In this document: positions 26,312-33,888 of the stretch, piece by piece | How the letters are laid out: every line of letters begins with the position of its first letter | Numbering within the stretch: position 1 is the first letter of the stretch | Source: Paenibacillus mucilaginosus 3016 | GTDB taxonomy: Bacteria; Bacillota; Bacilli; Paenibacillales; NBRC-103111 | Assembly (NCBI RefSeq): GCF_000250655.1 | Contig: NC_016935.1 | Location: 7,892,001 to 7,956,000, forward strand | Direction of reading: 5' to 3' | DNA length: 64,000 nt | Made by a program: the position numbers and the translations under genes | Notes under the pieces: generated by a model | The model's input: the letters and a program-made list of their open reading frames with translations, nothing else | The model's database searches: none | What the model was told of the DNA's origin: nothing

Positions 26312-26428
26312 AAGGCCGGCGAGGGAGAGTGGGGAAGGAGCTGCAGGATTCGAACCTGCGGCCGGACTGCGTAGTCCGGCCTGCCATCGTCAGATCGAAG
26401 GAACCCTCCCCGGCGCCTCGCCGGATTT
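26312..26428 (-). ncRNA. Y RNA-like gene C (nearest to the Ro60 gene)
   Basis: The closing stem is CCGGCGAGG (26424-26416) with CCTCGCCGG (26324-26316), nine perfect pairs. After an internal loop a second helix pairs GGGGAGGG (26411-26404) with CCTTCCCC (26338-26331). The enclosed module has GGCCGGACT-ACGC-AGTCCGGCC (26381-26360) followed by a perfect tRNA T-arm, GCAGG-TTCGAAT-CCTGC (26359-26343). It shares CGAGGCGC and GGGTTCCTTCGA with gene B. No U-run terminator follows, so it may be processed from a longer transcript that continues into the Ro60 gene. Confidence 0.72.
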
Positions 26429-26464
26429 GTTGGGATACGGGCAGTGCGGCATCGGCATCCATGA

Positions 26465-26604
26465 GGATCAGGAATGAAGAAGCGAGGAACATGGTGAAAA
26501 GGTTTCGGCGCGCTCCTAACCGATGTGCGAGCCCGGCGCGCCTTTCATTTTCAATTTGGAAGTCGAAGGAACCCTTTCAGGCGCCTCGCTTCTTGCCATG
26601 ATCC
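26465..26604 (-). ncRNA. Y RNA-like gene B (middle)
   Basis: Three collinear helices close the RNA: GGATCA/TGATCC (26604-26599 with 26470-26465), AAGAAGCGAGG/CCTCGCTTCTT (26594-26584 with 26487-26477) and GAAAGGGTT/AACCTTTTC (26578-26570 with 26504-26496). The enclosed part carries a D-arm-like GCTC-loop-GAGC (26532-26512) with GGTTAG in the loop, set within a GGCGC/GCGCC helix. The T-arm position is degenerate. The core CGAGGCGC and GGGTTCCTTCGA motifs are shared with gene C. Confidence 0.72.
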
Positions 26605-26626
26605 GCATGGCCTCTGCCTATGTAGT

Positions 26627-26755
26627 CGGATCTTCGAGGGAGGGAGCGGAAAGGAAAGACTGCTCTACCCGCTGAGCTATCCCGCCTGATGCCTGGTGCG
26701 GGAGCCGGACTCGAACCGGCGGCACGAAGGACCCCTTCTGCGCCTCGGAGATCGT
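26627..26755 (-). ncRNA. Y RNA-like gene A with a circularly permuted tRNA module
   Basis: The closing helix is GATCT-CC-GAGG (26753-26743) with CCTC-GA-AGATC (26639-26629), plus GAAGGG/CCTTTC. Inside, in order, lie a T-arm GCCGG-TTCGAGT-CCGGC (26720-26704), an acceptor 3' strand TCCCGC followed by ACCA (26703-26694), an 8-nt cap, the acceptor 5' strand GCGGGA (26685-26680) and a D-arm GCTC-AGCGGGTA-GAGC (26677-26662). The 3' half of a tRNA thus precedes the 5' half, with the anticodon arm replaced by the Ro-type stem. This agrees with the tRNA mimicry known for bacterial YrlA-type Y RNAs. Confidence 0.78.
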
Positions 26756-26934
26756 CGTGAGCCGAAGCGGCATGCCGTCCGTCTCACCCCCTTATCATCG
26801 CTGATTTTGACTCCCGTGAACATGGCGCAAGTATTACGACGAGGCGCCGGTGCCAAACATTTTGCGGTAGCCCCCCTCTCCCCCTCCTGCTACAATAGGT
26901 GAACGAGAATGAACCGAACGGAGGCATGACCCCG

Positions 26935-28302
26935 ATGGCCCGGGAAAGCTTTGATAAAGAAATCCAATTCCTCCGCATGCTGGTGCTGACCAGCGGCGCC
27001 TATGACCGGCAGCAGTATGCCCGGCGGCTCGGCATCTCCGTCCACACCTTCGACAAGACGATCCGGCGCCTGAAGGAGGTGCTCGGTACGGTGTACCGCC
27101 AGCTTCCCGGGGAAGAGAGCCGGGAGTTCGCGGATATGCTGCGCTACCGCTACTATGAATCGGCCGATCCGCTGCTCCTGTTCCTGTACCGGGCGAAGTC
27201 CCTCAAGGAATCGGAGAGCCGCCGGCTCGCCCTGCTGCTCTCTTCTCTCCAGGAGACGCCGCAGACGGCACTTGAACTGCTCGACACGTGCTGCTCGGAG
27301 CTGCCGGATGACACTCCCCTGCCCGATGAGAAAACGATCCGTTCCGACCTCAAATACCTCGAGGAGGTGGGGGTCATCCGCCGGGAGCCCGGCCCGCGGC
27401 CTTACCGCTACCGGCTGCAGGACGGCCTGCTGACGGACCTCTCCTTCGATGAGCTGTGTGATCTGTACGACTATGTGGATATCATGGCGAACACGCAGGT
27501 TCCTTCCGTGCAGGGTTACCTGCTGCGCGACAGCCTCAAGCGGGCTCTGCGGATCAAAGCCGACGGCATGGAAACGGCGGACCGTAGGCCGCTTCAGGAC
27601 CGGGACAGCCTGCTGACCGAGCCTTTTTGCTACAAGTACCATTATCCTTCCCGCATCCTGGACGAGGCCCATCTGCACACCCTGCTGCATGCGATCGAGC
27701 ACCGGCGCAGGATCCAGTTCCTATACTTCTCACCGAAGTCCGGAGCCCACTACGGCTCGCGCAACACCAACCCGCTCTTCGAACGGGAGACAAGCGGCAC
27801 CCTGGAGAGCGCACAGCCGCTCAGGGTGGTCTACGATCACCAGTACGGGCGCTGGTACCTGCTTGCGGCGCATCCGAAGATGGGCATCCGCACCTACCGG
27901 GTCGAAGGGATGACCCAGATCGTGGAGGGCGAGGAAGTCTCCGAGGACGTTCATCTGGAGCGTCAGCAGGCGCTGCAGATGAAGCTCGGACGCAGCTGGC
28001 TGCTCGACACTTCACGTCCCGTCAAGGTCCGGGCCCGGTTCTACCGCCCGGCCGGCGGGCAGCCCGATTGGATCCGGGAACGCGTGGAGCTCCAGGGACA
28101 GTGGGGGTGCATTACCGAGGAGGATGAGACCTCCTTCGTCTACGAGATCGAGGTCAGCGGCACCACCGAGATCAAGCCGTGGCTGCGCAGCTTCGGTTCC
28201 AGCTGTGAGGTGCTGGAGCCCCGGCGCCTGCGCCAGGAGTTGATCGACGAATGGAAGGAGATCGAAGGCTATTATGAAGCGCAGGATTCCGAATCCCTTT
28301 GA
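26935..28302 (+). CDS. WYL-domain transcriptional regulator 1
   Basis: The 455-residue protein has an N-terminal helix-turn-helix region (ARRLGISVHTFDKTIRRLKE), a winged middle (TIRSDLKYLEEVGVIRREPG) and a WYL domain with RIQFLYFSPKSG and QYGRWYLLAAHPKMGIRTYR. WYL domains sense nucleic-acid or nucleotide ligands. The ATG at 26935 has GGAGG 10 nt upstream; a GTG at 26899 is less likely. It diverges from the Y RNA-Ro60 operon, which suggests it controls that operon. It overlaps the next WYL gene by 29 bp. Confidence 0.85.
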   Translation: MARESFDKEIQFLRMLVLTSGAYDRQQYARRLGISVHTFDKTIRRLKEVLGTVYRQLPGEESREFADMLRYRYYESADPLLLFLYRAKSLKESESRRLALLLSSLQETPQTALELLDTCCSELPDDTPLPDEKTIRSDLKYLEEVGVIRREPGPRPYRYRLQDGLLTDLSFDELCDLYDYVDIMANTQVPSVQGYLLRDSLKRALRIKADGMETADRRPLQDRDSLLTEPFCYKYHYPSRILDEAHLHTLLHAIEHRRRIQFLYFSPKSGAHYGSRNTNPLFERETSGTLESAQPLRVVYDHQYGRWYLLAAHPKMGIRTYRVEGMTQIVEGEEVSEDVHLERQQALQMKLGRSWLLDTSRPVKVRARFYRPAGGQPDWIRERVELQGQWGCITEEDETSFVYEIEVSGTTEIKPWLRSFGSSCEVLEPRRLRQELIDEWKEIEGYYEAQDSESL

Positions 28303-29089
28303 AAAAATATTCAGCTACAGCATCATGAGCCGGCTGGACGAATCGGCTTCTTTCACGTCGACCTCCCATGAACGGGCCTGGCTGAAACGCATGCTGGAGC
28401 ACCCGGCCGCCTCCGGGGCCTTCACCGCTGAGACGCTGGGCAAGCTGCGGGGCCTGCTCACGGCCGAAGACGACCTGAGCTTCTCCGGCGGCTTCGTGGA
28501 GAAGGCCGGGGCCGCCGGGCGGCCGCTGTACCATCCCCTGCTCCGCCCGCTGCGCCGGATGATCCTGGCAGGCTCCGGCATGCGCCTGACGATCCGGACG
28601 CGGAGCGGGCTGGAGTTCACCCGGCAGCCCGGCTTCCCGTACAAGCTGGAGTATTCGATGGCCCGCAGGGAATGGTACCTGCTCTGGTACCATCGCGACG
28701 AGCAGACCCTGCTGACGACCAAGCTGGACACCGTGCTCGGTGTATATGCCGAGCCCGTCAGCGAGACGGAAACCGCGGCCGCGCTGGGCCGGATCAAGGA
28801 CATCCTGGATGCCCGCCGGGAGCAGGCGCTGATCGAGGTCCTCCCCGCTTACCGCAGGGAGCTGTCGCGGATCCTGTATGCCTTCTCCTGCTTTGACAAG
28901 GAGGTCATCTACGAGGAGGCGCAGGAGGTTTACCGGATCCGGCTGACCTACCTCAGCGACGAGGCGGAGTATGTGCTCTCGAAGCTGCGCTTTCTCGGCA
29001 AGCGGGTCCGGGTCGTGGAAGGCCCCCGGCTGCAGCAGCGGATGCTGGAATCCGCCCGCCTGGCCCTGGGGCGGTATGGGCAGGGGTAA
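28274..29089 (+). CDS. WYL-domain protein 2, partner of the first
   Basis: The protein of 271 residues starts inside the previous gene (29-bp overlap), so translation is probably coupled. The WYL-like centre is FPYKLEYSMARREWYLLWYH, followed by a C-terminal WCX-like region (IYEEAQEVYRIRLTYLSDEA). It lacks an obvious helix-turn-helix. It may work as a heteromer with WYL protein 1, giving a two-part sensor for the adjacent RNA-repair genes. A terminator lies at 29270. Confidence 0.75.
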   Translation: MKRRIPNPFEKIFSYSIMSRLDESASFTSTSHERAWLKRMLEHPAASGAFTAETLGKLRGLLTAEDDLSFSGGFVEKAGAAGRPLYHPLLRPLRRMILAGSGMRLTIRTRSGLEFTRQPGFPYKLEYSMARREWYLLWYHRDEQTLLTTKLDTVLGVYAEPVSETETAAALGRIKDILDARREQALIEVLPAYRRELSRILYAFSCFDKEVIYEEAQEVYRIRLTYLSDEAEYVLSKLRFLGKRVRVVEGPRLQQRMLESARLALGRYGQG

Positions 29090-29124
29090 GGGGCTGCCAT
29101 TGGCCAGCCTGCCTACGTACGGCA

Positions 29125-29250
29125 ACAGCACCGCTTACCTCAAGAACATCGCTTTCGGCTGCAGCGCCGCTTACGACTATATCGCCGCTTACACCTACAG
29201 CACCGCCTGTTTCAAATACGCCACTTTCGGCTGCAGCGCCGCTTACGACT
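29125..29250 (+). repeat. 72-bp imperfect tandem repeat after the WYL genes
   Basis: The segment beginning ACAGCACCGC at 29125 recurs 72 bp later at 29197, and both contain CTTTCGGCTGCAGCGCCGCT followed by TACGACT. The period of 72 keeps reading frame (24 codons), and a plus frame through it reads FGCSAAYDYIAAY. It has no ribosome-binding site, so I treat it as a repeat. Confidence 0.6.
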
Positions 29251-29269
29251 GACTACAACCGCTTACGCG

Positions 29270-29302
29270 AAGAACCGTCCGGATGGCCCGGACGGTTCTT
29301 TC
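29270..29302 (+). terminator. Intrinsic terminator after the WYL gene pair
   Basis: AAGAACCGTCCGG pairs with CCGGACGGTTCTT around an ATGGC loop, followed by TC and a short pyrimidine run. Confidence 0.75.
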
Positions 29303-29343
29303 ACATGCGCAGTGTTGGATGGGGGACTCTGGGTAAAAACCGA

Positions 29344-29482
29344 AATTACGGAACTCAGATGCGTTATGCTTTTCATTGCAGAGATAATTTTGAACATAGC
29401 GGAACTGAGATTCGCTATTTCCATGAATGAGCGGTCAGTTGGATGAAATCGGCACCCATAGCGCATCTGAGTTCCGCTATTG
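29344..29482. repeat. Three copies of a dispersed hairpin repeat
   Basis: Copies at about 29344-29368, 29395-29420 (same strand) and 29455-29482 (opposite strand) fit the pattern AATAGCG-GAACTCAGATT-CGCTATT, in which the ends pair. Further copies lie at 48884-48959 and 50288-50414. Confidence 0.7.
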
Positions 29483-29610
29483 GCTGGGAAATGACGGGAA
29501 ATATCCCAATAAGGCATCCTGGTTCCTTTATTTGAGCTGCCGGGTAATCGTCGGGGGAGCGATGTTCGGCCACCTACGTTTAATCGTTTCGGCCCATTGA
29601 TTGCCTCAGG

Positions 29611-29905
29611 TCGCTTCGGTTGCTTCGGTTGCTTCGGTTGCTTCGGTTGCTTCGGTTGTTTTGGCCGCCTCGGTCGCTTCGGTCGCTTCGGTCGCCTCGG
29701 TCGCTCGGTCGGATCAGCCGCCTCGGTCACCCCAGTCGCCCAGTCACTTCCGCCACCTCAGACGCCCGGGTCGCTTCGGCCTCTTCCGTCGCTTCGGTCG
29801 CTTCCTTCATCTCGGTCGCCTCCGTCACTCAGTCGCCCCTGTCACCTCAGTCTGCCAATTGCCCCTATCGATCGGTCGCTTCGGTCGCTTCGGTCGCTTC
29901 CGTCT
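29611..29905. repeat. Degenerate 9-bp minisatellite
   Basis: The unit TCGCTTCGG or TTGCTTCGG repeats nearly perfectly from 29611 to about 29705, then in decayed form to about 29905. The unit is three codons, so all frames stay open: RFGCFGCFG and ASVASV on one strand, PKQPKQ on the other. I see no ribosome-binding site and do not call a gene here. Confidence 0.75.
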
Positions 29906-29983
29906 TCTACCCTACACCTCTCCCCTCTCGGATTCATCCTTGCTGTGCCTCTATCCCCCTCCAGCTGCACCCGTCCCCCGGCT

Positions 29984-30481
29984 TCACCGGTACATCATCC
30001 GCGTCCGCTCCATGAGCTCCTCGAGCATCGCCAGCGCCCGCTTGACGCCCTCCTCCTTGCCGAGCAGGAACTGGGACTCGGCCGCCTCACTCGTCGGCAG
30101 CCCTGCGATCCGTTCCGCTTCCTCTTCGAGCTGCTGCCGCAGCACGTTGAGCTGCAGCTGACCGAGGCCGCGTTCCATCTCGGTCTCGCTGCGCATCCGC
30201 TCCTTCCGGTCCAGCTCCCGCTCCAGGAAAGCGTCGATATCCATCTCCATGAAGCGGGACGCCGTCCTTAGGATGCGGGAGAAGTGCTCCGTACGGTTCG
30301 TATGCAGCCGGAGCTCATGGCCCGTATGCCGGATCATGAAGCGGCACAGGAGCTCGTCGCTGTCCGTATGGCTGTTGTGCAGCAGTGAGTATTCCCCCTG
30401 AAAGTGTCCTTCCTTCTCGATATACTTGCCAAGTGCCGTATATTCGTGGCAGGCGCTGCAGTACAGCAAATAGTCCCGCAA
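29984..30481 (-). CDS. Small hypothetical protein downstream of groEL
   Basis: This 165-residue protein starts MRDYLLYCSACHEYTALGKY and has a CxxC pair at the N-terminus, a central segment with several histidines (RHTGHELRLHTNRTEH) and a long, charged helical tail with coiled-coil-like spacing (RLMEELMER type). It lies 39 bp beyond the groEL terminator, so it probably has its own promoter. I do not recognise a family. Confidence 0.55.
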   Translation of the reverse strand: MRDYLLYCSACHEYTALGKYIEKEGHFQGEYSLLHNSHTDSDELLCRFMIRHTGHELRLHTNRTEHFSRILRTASRFMEMDIDAFLERELDRKERMRSETEMERGLGQLQLNVLRQQLEEEAERIAGLPTSEAAESQFLLGKEEGVKRALAMLEELMERTRMMYR

Positions 30482-30514
30482 GCTGCCCCCTCCTTCCCCG
30501 AGGATGGATGGATA

Positions 30515-30541
30515 GAAGAAACCCGTCCATACCGGACGGGT
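30515..30541 (-). terminator. Intrinsic terminator of the groESL operon
   Basis: ACCCGTCC and GGACGGGT (30521-30541) pair around GGTAT on the minus strand, followed by TTCTTC, 9 bp after the groEL stop. Confidence 0.7.
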
Positions 30542-30549
30542 CGCTTCGC

Positions 30550-32166
30550 TTACATATCCATATCTGCTCCGGCTCCGCTGCCGAGCTTCTTCGGCTCCGG
30601 CTTGTCACTGACGACGCACTCGGTCGTCAGGAACAGGGACGCCACGGATGCGGCATGCTGCAGCGCCGAACGGGTGACCTTCGCCGGATCGACGATGCCC
30701 GATTCGATCATGTTCACCCACTCGCCGGTCGCGGCGTTGAAGCCCACGCCGGCAGGCTCACGCTTGATCCGCTCGATGACGACGGAGCCGTCGATGCCCG
30801 CATTCGCGGCGATCGTGCGCAGCGGCGCTTCCAGCGCATGGCGGACGATGCGGATCCCGGTCGCTTCGTCGCTGTCCTCGGAGGTCAGCGCTTCGACCGC
30901 CTGGATCGCATGGATCAAGGCTACGCCGCCGCCGGCAACGATGCCTTCCTGCACGGCCGCCCGCGTAGCGTTCAGCGCGTCTTCGATCCGCAGCTTTTTC
31001 TCCTTGAGCTCGGTCTCCGTCGCCGCCCCGACCTTGATGACCGCCACGCCGCCGGCCAGCTTCGCCAGACGCTCCTGCAGCTTCTCGCGGTCGAAGTCCG
31101 ACGTCGTCTCCTCGATGAGATTGCGGATCTGCTGCACGCGTGCCTCAATCTCCGGACGGCTGCCGTAGCCATCGACGACGGTCGTGTTCTCCTTCGTGAC
31201 GTGGATCTGGCGGGCGCGGCCCAGCTGGTCAAGCGAGGCGCCCTTCAGGTCGAGCCCCAGCTCGTCCGTGATCACCTGGCCGCCGGTCAGGACTGCGAGA
31301 TCCTGCAGCATCGCCTTGCGGCGGTCGCCGAAGCCCGGCGCCTTGACCGCCACGCAGGTGAAGGCGCCGCGCAGCTTGTTGACCACAAGGGTCGCCAGCG
31401 CTTCCCCTTCGACATCCTCGGCGACGATCAGCAGCGGCTTGCCCTGCTTGATCACCTGCTCGAGCACCGGCAGCAGGTCCTGCAGGGACGAGATTTTCTT
31501 GTCCGTAATGAGCACGTAAGGCTCGTCCAGTACGGCTTCCATCTTGTCGGAGTCGGTGATCATATACGGCGAGATGTACCCGCGGTCGAACTGCATGCCG
31601 TCCACGGTTTCGAGCTCCGTCTGGAAGCCCTTGGACTCCTCAACCGTAATGACGCCGTCCTTGCCGACCTTCTCCATCGCTTCGGCGATGAGTTCGCCGA
31701 CCGTGTCATCCGCCGCCGAGATCGCCGCAACCTGGGCGATTTCATGCTTCTGCTCGACGGTCTTGGCCGTGCTCAGAATCTGGTCGACCGCCACGCGGAC
31801 CGCCTTGTCGATCCCCTTGCGGACCACCATCGGGTTGGCTCCGGAAGTGACATTCTTGAGCCCTTCGCGGATCATGGCCTGGGCTAGCACCGTCGCTGTC
31901 GTCGTGCCGTCACCGGCCACATCGTTCGTCTTCGTGGCGACTTCCTTGACGAGCTTGGCGCCCATGTTCTCGAAAGGATCTTCGAGCTCGATCTCCTTGG
32001 CGATCGTCACGCCGTCATTGGTGATGAGCGGCGAGCCGAATTTTTTCTCCAATACGACATTGCGGCCCTTCGGCCCCAGCGTGACCTTCACGGCATTGGC
32101 CAATGTATCTACACCGCGGAGCATCGCCCGGCGGGATTCTTCACTGAACAGGATGTGCTTAGCCAT
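30550..32166 (-). CDS. groEL: Chaperonin GroEL
   Basis: The 538-residue protein is near full family length and starts MAKHILFSEESRRAMLRGVD. It has the ATP-binding VTLGPKGRNVVLEK and VAGDGTTTATVLAQ segments, VEESKG, and the AAVQEGIVAGGG motif. It assembles into the 14-mer cage that refolds proteins with GroES. The tail ends GAGADMDM, lacking the usual GGM repeats, which is a mild oddity. It overlaps groES by 8 bp (ATGGCTAA) and is controlled with it by a CIRCE element. Confidence 0.97.
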   Translation of the reverse strand: MAKHILFSEESRRAMLRGVDTLANAVKVTLGPKGRNVVLEKKFGSPLITNDGVTIAKEIELEDPFENMGAKLVKEVATKTNDVAGDGTTTATVLAQAMIREGLKNVTSGANPMVVRKGIDKAVRVAVDQILSTAKTVEQKHEIAQVAAISAADDTVGELIAEAMEKVGKDGVITVEESKGFQTELETVDGMQFDRGYISPYMITDSDKMEAVLDEPYVLITDKKISSLQDLLPVLEQVIKQGKPLLIVAEDVEGEALATLVVNKLRGAFTCVAVKAPGFGDRRKAMLQDLAVLTGGQVITDELGLDLKGASLDQLGRARQIHVTKENTTVVDGYGSRPEIEARVQQIRNLIEETTSDFDREKLQERLAKLAGGVAVIKVGAATETELKEKKLRIEDALNATRAAVQEGIVAGGGVALIHAIQAVEALTSEDSDEATGIRIVRHALEAPLRTIAANAGIDGSVVIERIKREPAGVGFNAATGEWVNMIESGIVDPAKVTRSALQHAASVASLFLTTECVVSDKPEPKKLGSGAGADMDM

Positions 32167-32473
32167 TCGTTACCAGCTCCTTTTCACCGGCAGGCTGCAG
32201 AACCGCCAGAATATCCGATTCTCTCATGATCAAAAGCTCCTTGCCTTCGGCCTTGATCTCGGTCCCCCCGTACTTGCTGTACAGAACGATGTCGCCCTCA
32301 CGCACATCGAGCGGGATCACTTTGCCGTTCTCCATGCGTCCCCGGCCCACCGCCACCACGGTGCCCTGCATCGGTTTTTCCTTCGCCTTCTCGGGAAGCA
32401 CGATGCCGCTGGCCGTCACTTCCTCCTGCTTCAGAGGTTCGATGACAACACGGTCACCCAAAGGTTTCAACAT
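32159..32473 (-). CDS. groES: Co-chaperonin GroES
   Basis: The 104-residue protein starts MLKPLGDRVVIEPLKQEEVT, has the mobile-loop region and the GDIVLYSKYGGTEIK segment of GroES. It is somewhat longer than the usual 94 residues owing to a C-terminal extension. GGAGG stands 10 nt before the ATG at 32473. It caps the GroEL cage and is the first gene of the operon. Confidence 0.96.
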   Translation of the reverse strand: MLKPLGDRVVIEPLKQEEVTASGIVLPEKAKEKPMQGTVVAVGRGRMENGKVIPLDVREGDIVLYSKYGGTEIKAEGKELLIMRESDILAVLQPAGEKELVTNG

Positions 32474-32503
32474 CGGAATTCATCCTCCCATTACGGAATT
32501 GGT

Positions 32504-32530
32504 CTGGCACTCCCTAGGGTAGAGTGCTAA
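32504..32530 (-). promoter_or_regulatory. CIRCE operator (HrcA binding site)
   Basis: On the minus strand TTAGCACTC is followed by a 9-nt spacer and GAGTGCCAG. The first arm is perfect and the second has two changes from GAGTGCTAA. It is placed 31 bp upstream of groES, as expected for HrcA repression. Confidence 0.88.
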
Positions 32531-32745
32531 TCACAGTTATTAATATACGGATTTTCCGGGGAGTCTCAACAGCCGAAAATAACGGATTGCAGGCAATTTA
32601 CCAAAAAAAGTCCGCTAAAGAACCGGATTTCGGGGGAATTTCTCATCCTTTTTCGTTTTTTCTTGGGCTTGCAACCCGGCCTCGATCCCCGTCGTCTGTT
32701 TCGGTAACATGCTATTCATTCCCACGACAGACAGGAGACAGGTTC

Positions 32746-33483
32746 ATGACGATAGTGCTGTGGTTGTACCTTACTCTGGCCGGGGCGGGGGCCGCTGCCG
32801 GGAGCGGTGTGCCCGCTGCAGAACCGGCAGGCGAGGCCGTGCTTGCAGACGGACTCCCTTCAGCGGCCGAATTGCAAGCCCTTCCGCTGCTCGCCGAGGG
32901 TCCGGGCGGGCTTCGGCTGCTGGCCGTCGAACCCAGCCGCAGCGGCATGTATCCGCGGCTTGAGCTTCACGCGGGCGGTATCAGCCGGGCCTTCGAGTGG
33001 AGCACGGCGGATCACCCTGCCTACCGGCCGACTCTCTACCGCGGGAATTATGATGGAGACGAGCTTCCCGAGATTGCCGTCGTCCTGACCCAAGGATACG
33101 GCAGCGGCGTGAGTGTGCAGGAGCTTCATGTCGTGAACGAGGAGGATTTGACGGAGCTCGCGGTGGAACATCCCGTCGATGCCGCCGCCTCCAGAGTGGA
33201 ATCGGAAGTGACGCCCCGGCAGGACGGAACGGTTCATGTCTCGGCCCGGACCGACGGCAGTCTGGTTCGACGTACGTACAGCGCAGGAGACGCGGGCTCA
33301 TGGCTCGGAGAGGTTCACTTCGGCTCCATCGTAAAGTACCGGGTTGATGAGAACCGGATTACCGCCCTGCTTCCCGGGCAGGTGTCTCCCGCCGAATTCG
33401 CGCTGATAGCCGAAGCCGAGTATGGCAGGGATCTGCGGGTGCAGCGCATCTTGCTGCGAGAGGACACAACGGCGTCCAACTAG
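32746..33483 (+). CDS. Predicted secreted protein of unknown function
   Basis: The 245-residue protein starts at the ATG at 32746 (AGGAG 8 nt upstream) with a signal peptide, MTIVLWLYLTLAGAGAAAGS. The mature part is beta-rich. The segment YDGDELPEIAVVLTQGYGSG looks like an integrin-type or VCBS-like calcium loop (DxDxxPE). It diverges from the groESL operon across the CIRCE site. It could be a secreted binding or structural protein; I do not recognise a family. Confidence 0.65.
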   Translation: MTIVLWLYLTLAGAGAAAGSGVPAAEPAGEAVLADGLPSAAELQALPLLAEGPGGLRLLAVEPSRSGMYPRLELHAGGISRAFEWSTADHPAYRPTLYRGNYDGDELPEIAVVLTQGYGSGVSVQELHVVNEEDLTELAVEHPVDAAASRVESEVTPRQDGTVHVSARTDGSLVRRTYSAGDAGSWLGEVHFGSIVKYRVDENRITALLPGQVSPAEFALIAEAEYGRDLRVQRILLREDTTASN

Positions 33484-33774
33484 GTCCGTCTCAGTACTCC
33501 GTTTTTTTTCTGGAGCAACCATCTCCGCATTAGCCTTGTGAGCCATACTTCTTCAGCGGCGGGACACCTTTTCTTCGGTCTCGTAAAAGGATGGCTTTCG
33601 TGCCGGACTCTTTGCTGCTTTTGCTGCCCGGGTCGCGGTCCTGTGCAGCGGTGTCTGTTCAGAATCTGCAGATGCCGGTCTGTCGGGCCTTGCTTCCGCC
33701 TATGATGCCGATTCGTCCTCGGGTTGGGCGGCCGGCAGATCTGACTCCGGCAAAAGGTGAATGTTTTCATTATT

Positions 33775-33828
33775 TTATGTTAATAAACATAACATTTTGT
33801 TGACGAAGAGGTCCTTTTGGAGTAAAAT
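33775..33828 (+). promoter_or_regulatory. Sigma-A promoter with upstream palindrome
   Basis: TTGACG (33800-33805) and TAAAAT (33823-33828) are spaced by 17 bp. The palindrome TTATGTT-AATA-AACATAA (33775-33792) lies just upstream of the -35 box and could be an operator. Confidence 0.7.
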
Positions 33829-33888
33829 CAAGACAGAAAGTTCGGTTTTATGTTATATAATCTAACAAGGAGATGAAGAAGCCTTCCT

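Noticed and set aside
26340..26720. Ordinary tRNA genes suggested by T-arm and D-arm sequences
   Set aside because: The T-arms precede the D-arm or stand alone, no anticodon arm can be folded in standard order, and the units share a non-tRNA closing stem. Decayed tRNA genes remain the main alternative.
26755..26900. A sigma-54 promoter for the Y RNA-Ro60 operon
   Set aside because: TGGCAC is present on the minus strand near 26854, but the expected TTGC at the right spacing is missing.
29263..29730. A 155-codon minus frame with PKQPKQ repeats
   Set aside because: It is produced by the 9-bp minisatellite and runs through a terminator and hairpin repeats, so it is unlikely to be a gene.
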